From: Ligula intestinalis
Lineage: Eukaryota; Platyhelminthes; Cestoda; Diphyllobothriidea; Diphyllobothriidae
DNA length: 64,000 nt
Assembly (NCBI GenBank): GCA_036362985.1
Contig: JAYGXS010000001.1
Location: 37,122,408-37,186,407 of the forward strand
Direction of reading: 5' to 3'
Part shown: piece after piece, positions 34,545 through 45,189 of the stretch
Position numbering within the stretch: position 1 is the stretch's first letter
Layout: each line of letters begins with the position of its first letter
Notes under the pieces: model-generated
The model's input: only the letters and a program-made list of their open reading frames with translations
Told to the model about the DNA's origin: nothing
The model's database searches: none
Position numbers and translations under genes: made by a program

Positions 34545-35270
34545 CTAGGTCCCGGATTGTTGTTTGGCGGGGTTAGGTCGCCACGCAGTCCCAGGAGTAG
34601 AGCCATCAGTCGTGGAGGAATCAGACTCTAACATCCGCGAAGCGCGCGAGATGGCGTCGTTGAGGTACCCTGGAGGCTGAATGCGGAGAGAGTAGCAGAC
34701 CACTTGGAAACCCAGGCCCCGCTTGAAGTAAAAGAGGACGACTTGGTCGCGCTCGGTGGACGCAAAGGACGGGAAGATGTCTAAGCAGAGGCGAATAAGC
34801 CGATTTGCGAATTGCCGTGGTGTTTCGTTGTCTTGCCGCTGCCCGTTGTTAAGCCTCCCCAAAGCCTCGTGGATGGACAACGGCGGCTGGAAAAGGTGCT
34901 TGAGTTTTTCACAGAGACGCTGGAATTTTTTATCATGCGACAGCCCAGCCTCGAGGGCCCGATCAAATTGATCGTTCGCCAAATGCGTGAGAACTAAGTG
35001 GCTACATTCTTCCAAAGGGACCGTGTCGATGTAGTAACGAAGGCGTCGAAGCCAGGACCAGAAATCTTTGGTACCATCAAAGAGGGCAAAGGAGGGAGGA
35101 ACCGAGAGAACCTTCCGACTGAAAGGTGGTGGGTTGTTCTCTGGCGCTGCCACCAGTGTAACACTCGACCCAGAGGGGCTGTCAGAATTCGCGTCTGTCT
35201 TCCCGGGGGTGTTCCTAGGTTCCTCTTGGAGCTGACTTGCTTCATTTGAATTATTATGATCGAGTGACAT
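34545..35270 (-). pseudogene. gag remnant of the LTR element
   Basis: Open for 241 codons from an ATG at 35270, inside the 5' LTR, through the primer-binding site into the interior. The N-terminus MSLDHNNSNEASQLQEEP is duplicated in the 3' LTR. The middle has capsid-like features: FDGTKDFWSWLRRLRYYID, then a Gln/Asn-rich helix region and FANRLIRLCLDIFPSF. It ends at a TAG, but the same frame continues beyond it with an Arg/Gly/Pro-rich segment and then the protease, so gag and pol were probably one frame. I see no CCHC zinc knuckle; a basic Arg-rich stretch lies where it would be. Confidence 0.75.
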
Positions 35271-35585
35271 CGTGCAAGCAGACAGTCAGTAAGAATCCAA
35301 ATATGAATGGAAGGGTGTAATATATTGATGGAATTACAGAGAAATCGTAACACGGACAATAAGAAAAACACTGGCCAGTGTTGGAGAGGTCAATTAGTCG
35401 GACTCTGAGGGGAGGTGGCGTTGGGAGCGTTCACAGGGGGGAAGGGTCCTCTCCGTCGATTACTTGCACTAGAACTGAAAATAGGCAGGAGCAACCACGT
35501 GCACCAAGTCGCTATTAATATGTCAACTGCCCGCCAGAGGGTCATTTTAAACCGACGGATAAGACCTACCGGGTCGGCCGCTACA
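35157..35585 (-). repeat. 5' LTR, with a 118-bp insertion
   Basis: On the plus strand it runs from TGTAACACTCGACC to GGCCGCTACA. It aligns with the 3' LTR except for a block at 35459-35576 bounded by GTCG on both sides. The internal sequence after the LTR (minus strand) is CTGGTGGCAGCGCCAGAG, the expected primer-binding-site position with TGG near its start; I cannot assign the tRNA. Confidence 0.85.
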
Positions 35586-38500
35586 AGTTGTCAATCTATC
35601 CAAAAGTATCTTCAAGTGCTGCAGAATATCCGTCGGTAGATTATTTAACTAACATAATTACAGCGTTGAATTTCATAAAATCCGGTTCAAATACTCCCAT
35701 CGACTCTCAGGTCAATTCTAAAACGTCTCACCCGGATGAATTTGCTTTAGCCCAATAAGTAAATGCTGACAAACTTTTCGAAGTCAGCAGTGAAAACTAG
35801 AGCACGTTTGCATCATGGAACGCTAGAAAATTCACTGGTGTGGTGAGACCGACTAAGCTGTTGCACACAGAAGTCGAAATATTCATGACATGCATGTCTA
35901 CGTTATGAACGATATATGCTCTCTGTTATCGTTCAGAAATTTTCACGTTGACTATATCTTACTTTATCTTTTTTCCGAATATTAGGACTCATGTTGCGTA
36001 ACCAGTTAACTGAAATCATCAGTTATGCTTCCAGGCTAATGACTACGAAATGGAAATAATAAAACTGTGACCGTGTAGTGATTTTCTTTTTCATTTCCAC
36101 GTTTTATATATCTAAGTATGTTTTTATCCAGGGTGAGTGTGCAGAGTCTGCAATGCTCATTTTATGGACAAAAAAATCTTCTTGAAAGCTAGTCCCGGAC
36201 TGGAATATAACTTACTTTCACTGATGTACTTTCGTGTGAATTTATCGTCGCTCGCAAGAGAACACCATGATGCTAATATACGGAAGTAGGGTAAGTCCGC
36301 TCGTGGGATATTTTTCGTGCTGCAATACCGACTAAACATTAGCGGATCCTTTTGTCAGAAAATGTTAACAGGCAAATCATTTATTAGGGTATATATAATT
36401 TGCATGATGCGGTGGGCGCAGAAAATTAGCGAAAACTTCGTTTTTTTTTCAAACGATATAAGCAGATTAATACAAAATACTTGGTGCTTTTCACATTTAA
36501 AATGGACCTCAAATGTATGAAATCTTCGTGCAATATATTTGAGAAGAAGGCATATAAAGTGAGAGTAACGGACCTCGGTGTTCTTTTATTCCCAGCGCGA
36601 TAGACAGAGGTGGCAAGAATATGTTGCAGTAAACTGACCAACACGTTCGTATGGAAGTGTGAACGCAAGTCTGTATTTTATGCTAATTTTCGCATGCTGG
36701 ATCACCTTAATTTCATTCAGCGCACTGAAAACTTTTAGCCAGTGTTGTAGAGATTTCAAAAAGACAGTCCCAATTTCTAAAAACACTCGCACTACGTGGA
36801 GAATTTCATGCGTAATGAAGTCGTTGAGGTAAGCTGACGTCCAAGTATGGAAGGTAAATTGCGACGTTCAAAATTGCCGTGCTAGTTACATTGACTAAAA
36901 AGCCATATTCTTTATAAAAACAAAAATGGACTGGCAACCCGCGCGTGGTTCTTGCTTCGAACGGTGTGCTCAAGTACCCTGTGGGTTTTTTCTAGGCTGA
37001 CCAATGTCATCAGTCGCAGATTGTTTATGACAGTGCTTGTCGGTTTGATGTTGATAAATTTATGCTCTTCTGCTATCTTGCCCAGTTGTGCATATTTGAC
37101 TACTAGACTGTCCTCTTTCGATGGCAAAAAGTGAAACTTCGTGGCATTTATCTGAGCCAACAGATAACTGACTTGCCCTGCTGCGGTAAAAAGATTGTCA
37201 TTTCCCTAAAATTTGTGCAATTATCTTTGGGGTAAGTGGTTTCATGCGCTACGCTGCTGCCACTTAGCGGGTGTCGCGGAACGCTTATTTTATTTGCGGA
37301 GAAATCTCCATTCCCTGAAGAGGAATGAAGCTCCAGTCTGGGGAACAATACTCGAAGTAGGGAAATTCAAGCTCTAAAGGACGGCCATCATAAGTGCGTC
37401 AGAGGGTAACGAAATGTAGGGGTAACGTAGCGTCAGGTTGGCTGTCATTGGCATCTTTCGATCTGCACAACCTTTAACACACTATGCTCCGCCGTAGACG
37501 TGCAGGAGATTTTGACCCATGAAAGTGGCTTGCATAGAAAATGAATAAAGCTCTTCAGCCAGGTGTATCTGACTTTCGTTACTTCTAACTATTGGTTTCC
37601 TGCTTGGTTCATTCGCTGAGCATACCTAAAAATAATGTGAAACAGACGTTTTGCTTCGTCTCGTTTTAAAAGTTGTTTTTTACACGTACATTGACTTTTA
37701 ATGTGTGGGTTCGTTCTACCTAGCAATCAAAGTATAACTCTCGGAAGGACAGTTAACTTTGGCAAAATGTGTATATGTAAAACTGAACATAATCCCCCTC
37801 TATGTATTTCGCAAAGCTTGTAGACAACCAGATAGCCTGCGGGGGCAAGGCACGCGTTAAAAAATACTGGGTACAACGTATCTCTTAAACAAAGACTCTG
37901 ATGTTCAAGTTTTGCATTTAACCAGCAATGCCGATGTTCTAATATGTATGCATGTATACCTACATACAGCGGAAGTGACGGAAAAGTGAAGGACGGCTAG
38001 AAGTAATAATGTATAGAATTCTCAAATGCGATCCAATCTTGACAATAAAATGCTCACAGAGAGTTTCAGATCAACATGTTTTGGTGCATTCTCTCTCGCA
38101 ATCATGCCAGATTGCTGAGATCTGCCGTCACGCGACCGACTGTTTTTGGCGAGGTTTGAGAGCAGCTGCAAGTAAACTCTGCCCTCCTCGCACAATCCCT
38201 TTTTGCAGGGCATTTAGCTGTCAGATGCATACACCTTCCTGTTTTCTGTCTGAGCACTTTTTGTAGACACGGAGTTGTTTCGTGAATTCTCTAAAAATGT
38301 TTGGCAATTCGTTCAACCCAACGCAGACAAAAGTGCCAACCAGGCACGACAAACTGTCACGCTGTTGCCGGAATCGAATATGGTGCATAGATTTCTACGC
38401 ACTTCGATAGAAGAGGGGACTGGGAGTAAAACAGCTGCGGAGAAACTTAACCTTTTTGCATTCTATGAAACAAATATTTTGCGCTGAATAAGATTTGTCC

Positions 38501-39136
38501 AGCATATCCGTCTCCAACACTGCACCATCCGTCTCCAAGCCGACTGTGGTGGTTTTTTCTGCAATCCTCTACGTTTGTAACCTATATCTCTGAATATATC
38601 ATGCCATAGTCGGTCACAAAATTCGATACAAGCCAATGAAAGAGTTGCCTTAACCATTGAAGGTTGCAGTCAAATTTGGTCCCTCATTTTTTAATCTTTA
38701 GACATTATCTTTGTAATTCTCCATGTACGACTGATAAACAGGAAGCCTTCAGATATCCTATGGTGTAAGTAGCTCTGAGGAAGTTCTGTTTTGTGAAGGA
38801 AGAGGCATTTAACTATTTTTATAATGATGAGATCTTTTTGAGACGTAAAAAGACGCTACTTACGCTCTTTTTATCTGCGGATGCATCGAGGCCATTCTCA
38901 GTCGAAGACACCATTCTCAAAAATATAGCCATGCTTGTTGCCAATCATCTATGGTACGTCCTTGTTTACAATAATTGTTACGGACTGGGAATCCTTTTGA
39001 GTCACCGTAAGTTCCAAGCTTTGCTCTAACCCTTCCTGTTCCTCGATTACGAAGTTGATGTCCAGTTTTTCTCTTATAGAAATGAACTTTAGTTCATGTT
39101 AGTACAAAAAATAATACTTTTGCTTGATATTGGCGC
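35586..39136. other. Intergenic, nothing recognised
   Basis: Short open frames only on both strands; none has a recognisable domain. AT-rich stretches near 36,000-36,600 and 37,680-38,000. Confidence 0.55.
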
Positions 39137-39615
39137 TCACAAGGCTGCCTTGATAACGGGAAAAAAATTAATACATTCTTCCGCTTCATCATGGAGCTGA
39201 GGGTTTACAGGTGACACAGGCGGGTGCCTGATGACTCTAGATTTTTCTTGTCGTAGCAGTTGGTCTTTTGGTTTCATCATCTGACGCCTTATGGTTGCTT
39301 CCGGTCTGTATGTGACTCCAACTCCGAGAAGTGCGAGAAGACGGCCGAAAGACTTTTGACGAACGGGATCGCTCGCCAAAATTTGGAGTCGGTGCGATTT
39401 TTTTGCCCATTTTGTTTGTGCATGCACCGGTTAATGAAGTTGCGCGTGTAGCCATTTTCCCTGAAGACTCGTCGAAGATATTGTATGTCGGCAACTTTGT
39501 CTCCTGTTTCACTGCAGTACGTCCCACCATACCGATAAAGCGTCCTTACATAACTGCATTTGTGGCTGATTGAATGCTTGCTTTTGAAATTCAGTCTTCG
39601 CATCGTGTTCGTCAC
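39137..39615 (-). pseudogene. Penelope-like element: RT-to-endonuclease linker region
   Basis: Two overlapping frames on the minus strand together give a PLE C-terminal RT/linker: DKVADIQYLRRVFRENGYTR, NFINRCMHKQNG, WRAIPFVKSLSAVF, then (frame changed near 39,330) LLALLGVGVTYRPEATIRRQ and MMKPKDQLLRQEKSRV. The YLRRVFRxNGYPR-like block and the RPEATIRRxxMKPKDxLxRQEKS block are typical of Penelope-like proteins between the RT palm/thumb and the GIY-YIG domain. The endonuclease domain itself does not follow, so this is a truncated copy with a frameshift. Confidence 0.75.
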
Positions 39616-39879
39616 GTTTCTAAAAACTCTGATATTTAGTCCACCACAATCTTTGCGGCAGACGGGGAGTCAGATTGCTGAGCAGTCTTGACGTCCAATT
39701 CCACCACGTCTGATGAAAGTTTTGCAGGTCCCGGCCTGCACGCCTGTTATCAAGCGATTAACGCACAAGCGGGAAATTATACTCCATAGGGGAGTAGTAA
39801 ATTGTCATCAGTTTGCAGTAGCATGGCGACTTTACCTTACAGACACTGCAACTCCCTATGCATTAAATGCCGGTTTCTG

Positions 39880-40010
39880 TTTATGTCTCCGATGAAGAAT
39901 TCGCGATGGACTTCGAAATCTCAGGCAAATAAAAGTCTTTTTCCAGCGATAGCATCTTCTTTGCAACTACTTCCTGGGACTTGCATGCTCGGCCTCTCTT
40001 TTTGCCAGTT
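39880..40010 (+). repeat. Penelope-type tail with hammerhead-like motif
   Basis: 39,890-39,925 reads CGATGAAGAATTCGCGATGG then ACTTCGAAATCTCAGGC, followed by AAATAAAAGTC and GCAACTACTTCCTGGGACTT. It matches the tails at 57,859 and 63,225. The GAAACGTC box is changed to GAAATCTC here. Confidence 0.55.
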
Positions 40011-41269
40011 GACTACCTCACTGCGCTTGACTCCGCCTTCAACGCGACGGCACCATGACGCAGCTTTTAACCACTGGCCACAGTTGGAAAGGGCTCAGAC
40101 GCTTCGCACAGGAAACAACCAATGATTGTCGGTTCGACTGAAAAATTGCAGTCTGTGCTCCTCTGACTGCCCCTTTAACCTTATCACTCTCACTTTATTT
40201 GGGTGCTTTCTCGTTGTCTACATACTTAACTTCGACGTATCTAACAGTTCGGGCAATTGGCCCTACTCTAATATGTAGACCCAAGTCTGTCACACAACGT
40301 CAAGAAGGAGGTGGGGAACTACAATGATGGTGAAGATGCTGATGATGATGAGGAAGAGGTCGACGAGGAGGACGTTAACGAAGCACAGCCACTAGTCTGC
40401 CAACTTTTATTTCACCTTATCAGTAGCAAAATAATATTTTTTTTCAGTCTTTTATATCCTCTTCCGTGATTCGGTGTTTGGTTTCTCCTTAAGGCATACG
40501 TCGCAGAAAACTTGTTCGCATATCTGCCGGCATTTTGGCCGACTCGATGCTTTGGCCTGCGGCAGAAAACCCGCGAACATATGCATAAAAATTGCTTCTG
40601 CTTCTCGTCGACTGGACTGGCATATCGGTATCCATTCATCTATCTATCCTTTCGCACTTAACAAGGTAACTGGCTGAAAACTTTTGAGCAGTCATGAATA
40701 CTGCCAGTTGGTTTTATTTAGCCAAATCATATGTAGACGGAATTATCCCGCTCCTTTATCAATGTACCGCTTGATTTTCACCAAAACGAAGGCATACGAT
40801 GACCAGACACCAAATTTTACCTCGATTTCGTTAGAATTAACTGTGTAAGAGAAATTTATTTTATTTAGCTGGATCAGTGCGGAAGTGGGGAGACAGCATG
40901 CTTCAGGGGATGGGGAACAAGCATCACTATGTGTGTGTTCTCTTCCGTCCCCGTTTTACACTAGCCAATCTCCACTAAATTCGTTCATATACACCGAGTA
41001 ATGGATTTAGAAATTTTGTGAAAACGTGAGAGGAGGAGAAAAAGGAAAAGGATGAGGAGGGAGAGGGTGAGAGTGAATGGGGTAAGTGAAAGGCAAAAAC
41101 CGCCCACTAACTAGTGGCAAAATTAAAAATTCTGCGATTAGGTAGAAGTTGATAGTTACTTTTTTTATACGATTGACGACTTATTCGTTGTGTTATGCTT
41201 TGTATGGTGTGACATAAAAGTTCAAACAAGTGGCCTTTGAAATGTTTGAAGCATGCTGTTCCCGGAGAA
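40011..41269. other. Intergenic with purine-rich low complexity
   Basis: GATGATGATGAGGAAGAGGT-type triplet tract near 40,337-40,375 and a GGAGGAGAAAAAGGAAAAGG tract near 41,030-41,070. No gene recognised. Confidence 0.5.
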
Positions 41270-41304
41270 AACTTGAAAATGGTTATAGCTGTAAGATTTA
41301 TTGG

Positions 41305-41333
41305 CACCATAAATTTCGGGAGAGCTCATCAGT
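41305..41333 (-). ncRNA. CTGATGAG...GAAA motif in PLE family-1 tail
   Basis: On the minus strand CTGATGAGCTCTCCCGAAAT then TTATGG, about 185 bases after the endonuclease stop. The other family-1 copy has the same motif at 43859-43886. CTGATGA and GAAA are hammerhead core boxes, but the 7-8 bases between them give at best a minimal stem, so activity is doubtful. Confidence 0.25.
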
Positions 41334-41515
41334 TACAACCCCTCGTTGCATTAAGGTTCACGAATAAGAAAAACACGAAATTGAAAATAAACAGAAAGGT
41401 CATAGGTCCTAGTCAGATAGAGAAAGAAGTTTAAAACAAAATTGGAGGAAAAAAACCGGGAAGTTCAGTTGTGGGAAATATTGGGCTGGGGAATGTGCGA
41501 ATCTGGGGCTTGTGG

Positions 41516-41839
41516 TTACCAAGGTAAGGCAAGGTTAACCACGTGCTCCAACTGTTTGCAGAGGTCCGGTTTAAAGCGTCTAATATAAGCAGCTTCCAGG
41601 TAACACAAGATTCGAGATGTTCGTGCTCGAAAAAGACCTTGGAAAGAAGTTATAGGATCTACCGAATTACCCGTGTCCAGTAGGTGTTCAGTGATAGAGG
41701 AACGAAGAGAACGGTTTTCTTGCTTGAATAACCAGCTAGGTAGATGTTCCTTGGCTCTGGTTGCCAGTTGTCTTTGCGTACGCCCTATGTACTTGCATCC
41801 ACAAGTGCAAATGAATTCGTAAACGCAATTAGAGGTGGC
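41516..41839 (-). pseudogene. Penelope-like GIY-YIG endonuclease domain, family 1, open copy
   Basis: An uninterrupted 107-codon frame on the minus strand: ATSNCVYEFICTCGCKYIGR, TQRQLATRAKEHLPSWLFKQ, then SSITEHLLDTGNSVDP and CYLEAAYIRRFKPDLCKQLE, ending VVNLALPW and TAA. The VYE...KYIGRT pair is the GIY-YIG signature, with two Cys pairs before it as in PLE endonucleases. There is no start codon and the RT part is missing, so it is a 5'-truncated element rather than a gene. The tail continues to about 41,270 with a CTGATGAG...GAAATTTATGG motif at 41305-41333. Confidence 0.85.
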
Positions 41840-43253
41840 GTGCCTTTGAAATGCTCCTTATATATCGTGTACTCTTATTCATAAATCTGAATAGCCATAA
41901 AAGAAAAACTCTAGCTGAAAAAACTGCGCATTTAGAACAGACATTACCTTCATTCCATCAATTTCTGTGGAGTTATGAGACTCAATATTTCTAAGGTGCG
42001 GGATTGAAAATGCAACTATGCGGTGATTACGGATATAATTCAGGAGAAAAACACTTCAAGTAGCCTGGGTTTTGTTAGGTAGCCTTTATATAGTCCTTTC
42101 ATCAGAAACAGAAGTCAGGGCAAGCGAAATAAAGGAAAAAATTAATTCTCAATCACAGTTATCTGACCCGTAGTTCGTAGCTCAGCCGCTAGAGCTTGGG
42201 AAGTCCTGTATCCTCAAAACCTCTAACTCTGCTTTAGGGCTAGGATCTAAAGGGGCTTGGAACTAGAGCACGGTTTTCGGCCGAAAAAAAGAACAAAAGG
42301 GCCGTTTTTGTCTCGCGTCTTCACTGGTACAGATTTTACATTGCCTCTGGGTGGAAGAGAATGCTTTGGATGCCCGAAGCATATTCAATTTAATGATGAC
42401 CTCTCACTACTTTTCGCGTGAAGTCAGTTTCCTGTTGAAGGCAGATTATGGTTTTTTAATTTTTGCATTGAGGTACCCGACAGTAGGTTTGCGTTTTCGG
42501 ATAATCATTCCTGGTTTCTGTTGGAATTGTTGATCTATATTTGATAATCGGTTATATGCTAGTGTTTTAGGGCATTTTTAAATGGGCATATTGCTATGGA
42601 TGGGGCATTGCCACTGATCTTCCGCTTATTTAAGATAAAATCGAGGTAAATTGTCCATTGTGTGTCTTTAAAACACTACGTGACTTGGTCACTTACAAAA
42701 AAATCAATTAAACATTTATTTATACATCTTTTCCAGTGTATACTAATTCAAGTACCTTTCCACGTCCTCATATTTCTGTCCTTGAAGTGATTATATTATT
42801 AGCACAAGGAGTCCGATAAGTCTGTTTATGTCCCCCATGGCCATTGTTACACACTGTGTTCACTCTATTTACGTACTTCGTAATCCTCTTCTTTGAACTA
42901 TATGGTTTCTGTGTTATGCCTTGTGAAATCTCGGAAATTCGGAATCCCTTTGAATTCATATTTGACCGTCGAGATTATTTTATTTGACAAAATACCTGTT
43001 TTGCTACTCTCTTCTGAAAGCGCTCGCTAACTTGGAGTAAATCAGTCTATACTGAGGCTTATAGACAGAGAACCAATGTTGGTTTGATTGTTTGAGCTGA
43101 AATCTACCAGCTTCAGCGGAAGAACTGCGTAATATTTATTACATTGCCCACAAGGAGTCAGAAGTATATGCTGACTTTACACGAGACACCACACTGGCAG
43201 CACAATTTTCGGTCTGAGCCTATAAACTTAAGTTCAGCTTCACTAATTCCTAC
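41840..43253. other. No gene; a diverged dispersed repeat at the end
   Basis: 43,050-43,190 resembles 54,650-54,770 (TTGAGCTGAAATCTACCAGC, AACTGCGTA). A box A-like GTAGCTCAGCCGCTAGAGC at 42,176-42,196 has no matching box B. No coding sequence recognised. Confidence 0.45.
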
Positions 43254-43307
43254 TTTGTAAATTGCAAGAACAGCAGGATTTATTGGATCCATACATTTCA
43301 GGATGCC

Positions 43308-43640
43308 TTGCCATTGCGCGCTACTTCCAATTGTGTCTATGAATTAACATGCACTTGCGGATGCAAGTACATAGGGCGAACGCAAAGACAACTGGCAGCC
43401 AAAACTAAGGAGCACTTGCCTAGTTGGCTTTTCAAACAGGAACATAGAACGTCTCGTTCCTCCATTATCAAACATTTGTTAGATACGGGCCAGCCTGTGG
43501 ACCCTAAAATATCCTACAGAGTACTTTTTCGAGCAGGAACAACTCGTACCTTGCGCTACCTGATGGCAGCCTATATACGGCGGTCAAAACCAGACCAATG
43601 TAAACAGTTGGAGCATGTGATTAACCTAGCTTTGCCGTGA
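43308..43640 (+). pseudogene. Penelope-like GIY-YIG endonuclease domain, family 1
   Basis: 110 codons: SNCVYELTCTCGCKYIGRTQ, RQLAAKTKEHLPSWLFKQEH, SSIIKHLLDTGQPVDP, YLMAAYIRRSKPDQCKQLEH, ending VINLALP. It is nearly collinear with the copies at 41516-41839 and 61850-62186. The GIY-YIG nuclease nicks target DNA during PLE insertion. The frame is intact but the RT is absent, and the Met comes just from the truncation point. It could be predicted as a stand-alone GIY-YIG gene; I read it as a transposon relic. Confidence 0.85.
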
Positions 43641-43858
43641 TAAAATTCGGCTCCCCGATGTACAGAGTCCCCTTCCCAATTTTTCTGCATAAGACGTTTT
43701 TTCCCCATTTTTGTTGCCCACAGTGATTTAACTTTCCTACGTTATTGATTTGCCTCTTGGCCACATCTTATGACCTTGCAAATTGTATCGATTTTTCTGT
43801 ATAAATTCTATTTTTTTATTTTTCTTACGTCATTCGTGTTATGCAATAAGAGGTAGCG

Positions 43859-43886
43859 GCTGATGAGCGCTCCTGAAATTTATGGA
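43859..43886 (+). ncRNA. CTGATGAG...GAAA motif in PLE family-1 tail
   Basis: CTGATGAGCGCTCCTGAAAT then TTATGG, 220 bases after the endonuclease stop at 43,640. Matches 41305-41333 at nearly all positions. Confidence 0.25.
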
Positions 43887-44199
43887 TAAAACAAATCCTG
43901 CTATTATTGCAATTTACAAATTTGCACCTGGGAAACTCTGCTTTATTCCAAGCTATCGATTACTTTCCGCCAGCATTAGAAAGGACCGGTTTGGAACTTA
44001 GAGAATCTGTCAGAAAGCAGGTTGGGAGTATGCTGGGGGGCCCTAACAAGCAGAGGTCTTCGCAGTTGCCTCGTGAAGCGGCAGAATATCGACGAGACAC
44101 GTGCCTGGGCTTTCAGTTAGTATCGTATAACCTCAGTGCCTTGTTGCATTATAACTCAAATATTCCCCATAGAAGATGAATCGGGATTCAAGCGACCTT

Positions 44200-44720
44200 G
44201 GTGCGGGTCAGTCTGTGCGCTTCTTAAGACCAACCAAATCCAAATTAACGGGACCCGGCCATATTTTTAAGTTTGACGAGGCTGAAATCCTCTCAAGGGG
44301 TGACAACCTTGTGAGCCGCGAGCTGCTGGAGTCGTGGTTCTTAGGCCCCCAATCCATCAACAAGCGCAATGATTAGGCGTTCCCATATGGTGTACTGAGA
44401 AGATTCCTGAGCAAGAGAATCCGTCACGTGGGAAGGCCCGGGCGCAGCAACAAACTCTGACGACAGTGGGCATAATTGTCACGCAATTATCAAGACACTT
44501 GTGGCAATTAGTGAGTCGAACGCGAAGTTTCAAGCCAGTACCGCGTCAATTAAGACCCAAGCGGTGGCTACAGAAGTGAATAAATATCGTGCAACCTGTG
44601 CATGTTCAACCCTTTATGCGCATGACTATGACTGCCCTACCTTCACCTGTGATTAAGGATTCCCGATAGAATCCGAAACGTCAGGACAATAAAACCCCTG
44701 TTCCATTAATCGTATCCTCT
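44200..44720 (+). pseudogene. Penelope-like element family 2: endonuclease C-terminus and tail
   Basis: 44,240-44,375 reads GPGHIFKFDEAEILSRGDNL then VSRELLESWFLGPQSINKRN, the conserved end of family-2 PLE endonucleases, followed by a stop and then AFPYGVLRRFLSKRIRHVG in the same frame. The rest is decayed and ends in a hammerhead-like motif at 44646-44685 and the CAATAAAACCCCTGTTCC block. The catalytic GIY-YIG half is not recognisable upstream. Confidence 0.7.
44646..44685 (+). ncRNA. Hammerhead-like motif, PLE family-2 tail
   Basis: CCTGTGATTA, then a perfect 6-bp hairpin GGATTC / GAATCC with loop CCGATA, then GAAACGTCAGG. CCTG at the start can pair with CAGG at the end (stem I). The first core box is damaged (GATTA instead of GATGA). 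Confidence 0.45.
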
Positions 44721-45189
44721 TCTTCTGAAACGCCAAATCTGGCGGATGGGGTCGTGAAAAGTCAGTCACCGGCCTGCCCGCACACATAGCCTAAGCAACC
44801 GTCAGCTGGGGTCAGTTGGCCCGCTGCACGGACGTCACTTCGACCACCTGGTGCTTTTTATCCCTTTGTTAGAAGACATCATTATTGGATTAACCGCGCG
44901 TTACGTGTGCGAATTCTGGCCCTTTCTGTGGACCAAGTGCGAGGTACGCCTAGGGCGTGGCATGCGTTAATCGGACTGTACAGAATCCGAGCATCCCCTA
45001 GCAACTGCCATAAAAAGGGTGGCCATGGCACGCCTGCAGTATTGCGTGTGCTGCAAAAAACTTGCCTAACCTTGTAAATGCTTGATAATTCCTCGCATAC
45101 CGTTGTGAAGTTATTTCAGAATACTGAGAAATAGTAATGTACAGCATAAGGCAAATTTAAAACTCAAAAGAAATATAAGAAGTAATAAT

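Larger units (their letters stand above)
30718..35585 (-). mobile_element. Ty3/gypsy-type LTR retrotransposon, defective
   Basis: A 4.87-kb element on the minus strand with two LTRs (30718-31023 and 35157-35585) that begin TG and end CA. Order on the minus strand: gag, protease with DTG, RT with YLDD, RNase H, integrase with an HHCC-type region and core. This PR-RT-RH-IN order is the Ty3/gypsy order. Several stops and frameshifts break the frame. By eye the LTRs differ at roughly 5-7% of aligned positions, so the insertion is not recent. I find no matching target duplication (AGCA on the left, AGTT on the right). A 12-base run of C at 31027-31038 (G on the coding strand) sits where the polypurine tract should be. 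Confidence 0.93.
43254..43925 (+). mobile_element. 5'-truncated Penelope-like element flanked by inverted copies of its 3' tail
   Basis: 43,254-43,303 reads TTTGTAAATTGCAAGAACAG then CAGGATTTATTGGATCC and ATACATTTCAGGA. 43,870-43,925 is its inverted counterpart (TCCTGAAATTTATGGATAAA, AATCCTGCTATTATTGCAAT). Between them lies the endonuclease domain. An inverted tail at the truncated 5' end fits known PLE insertion structures. Confidence 0.7.

Noticed and set aside
42172..42240. tRNA-like sequence with box A
   Set aside because: No box B or cloverleaf could be found.
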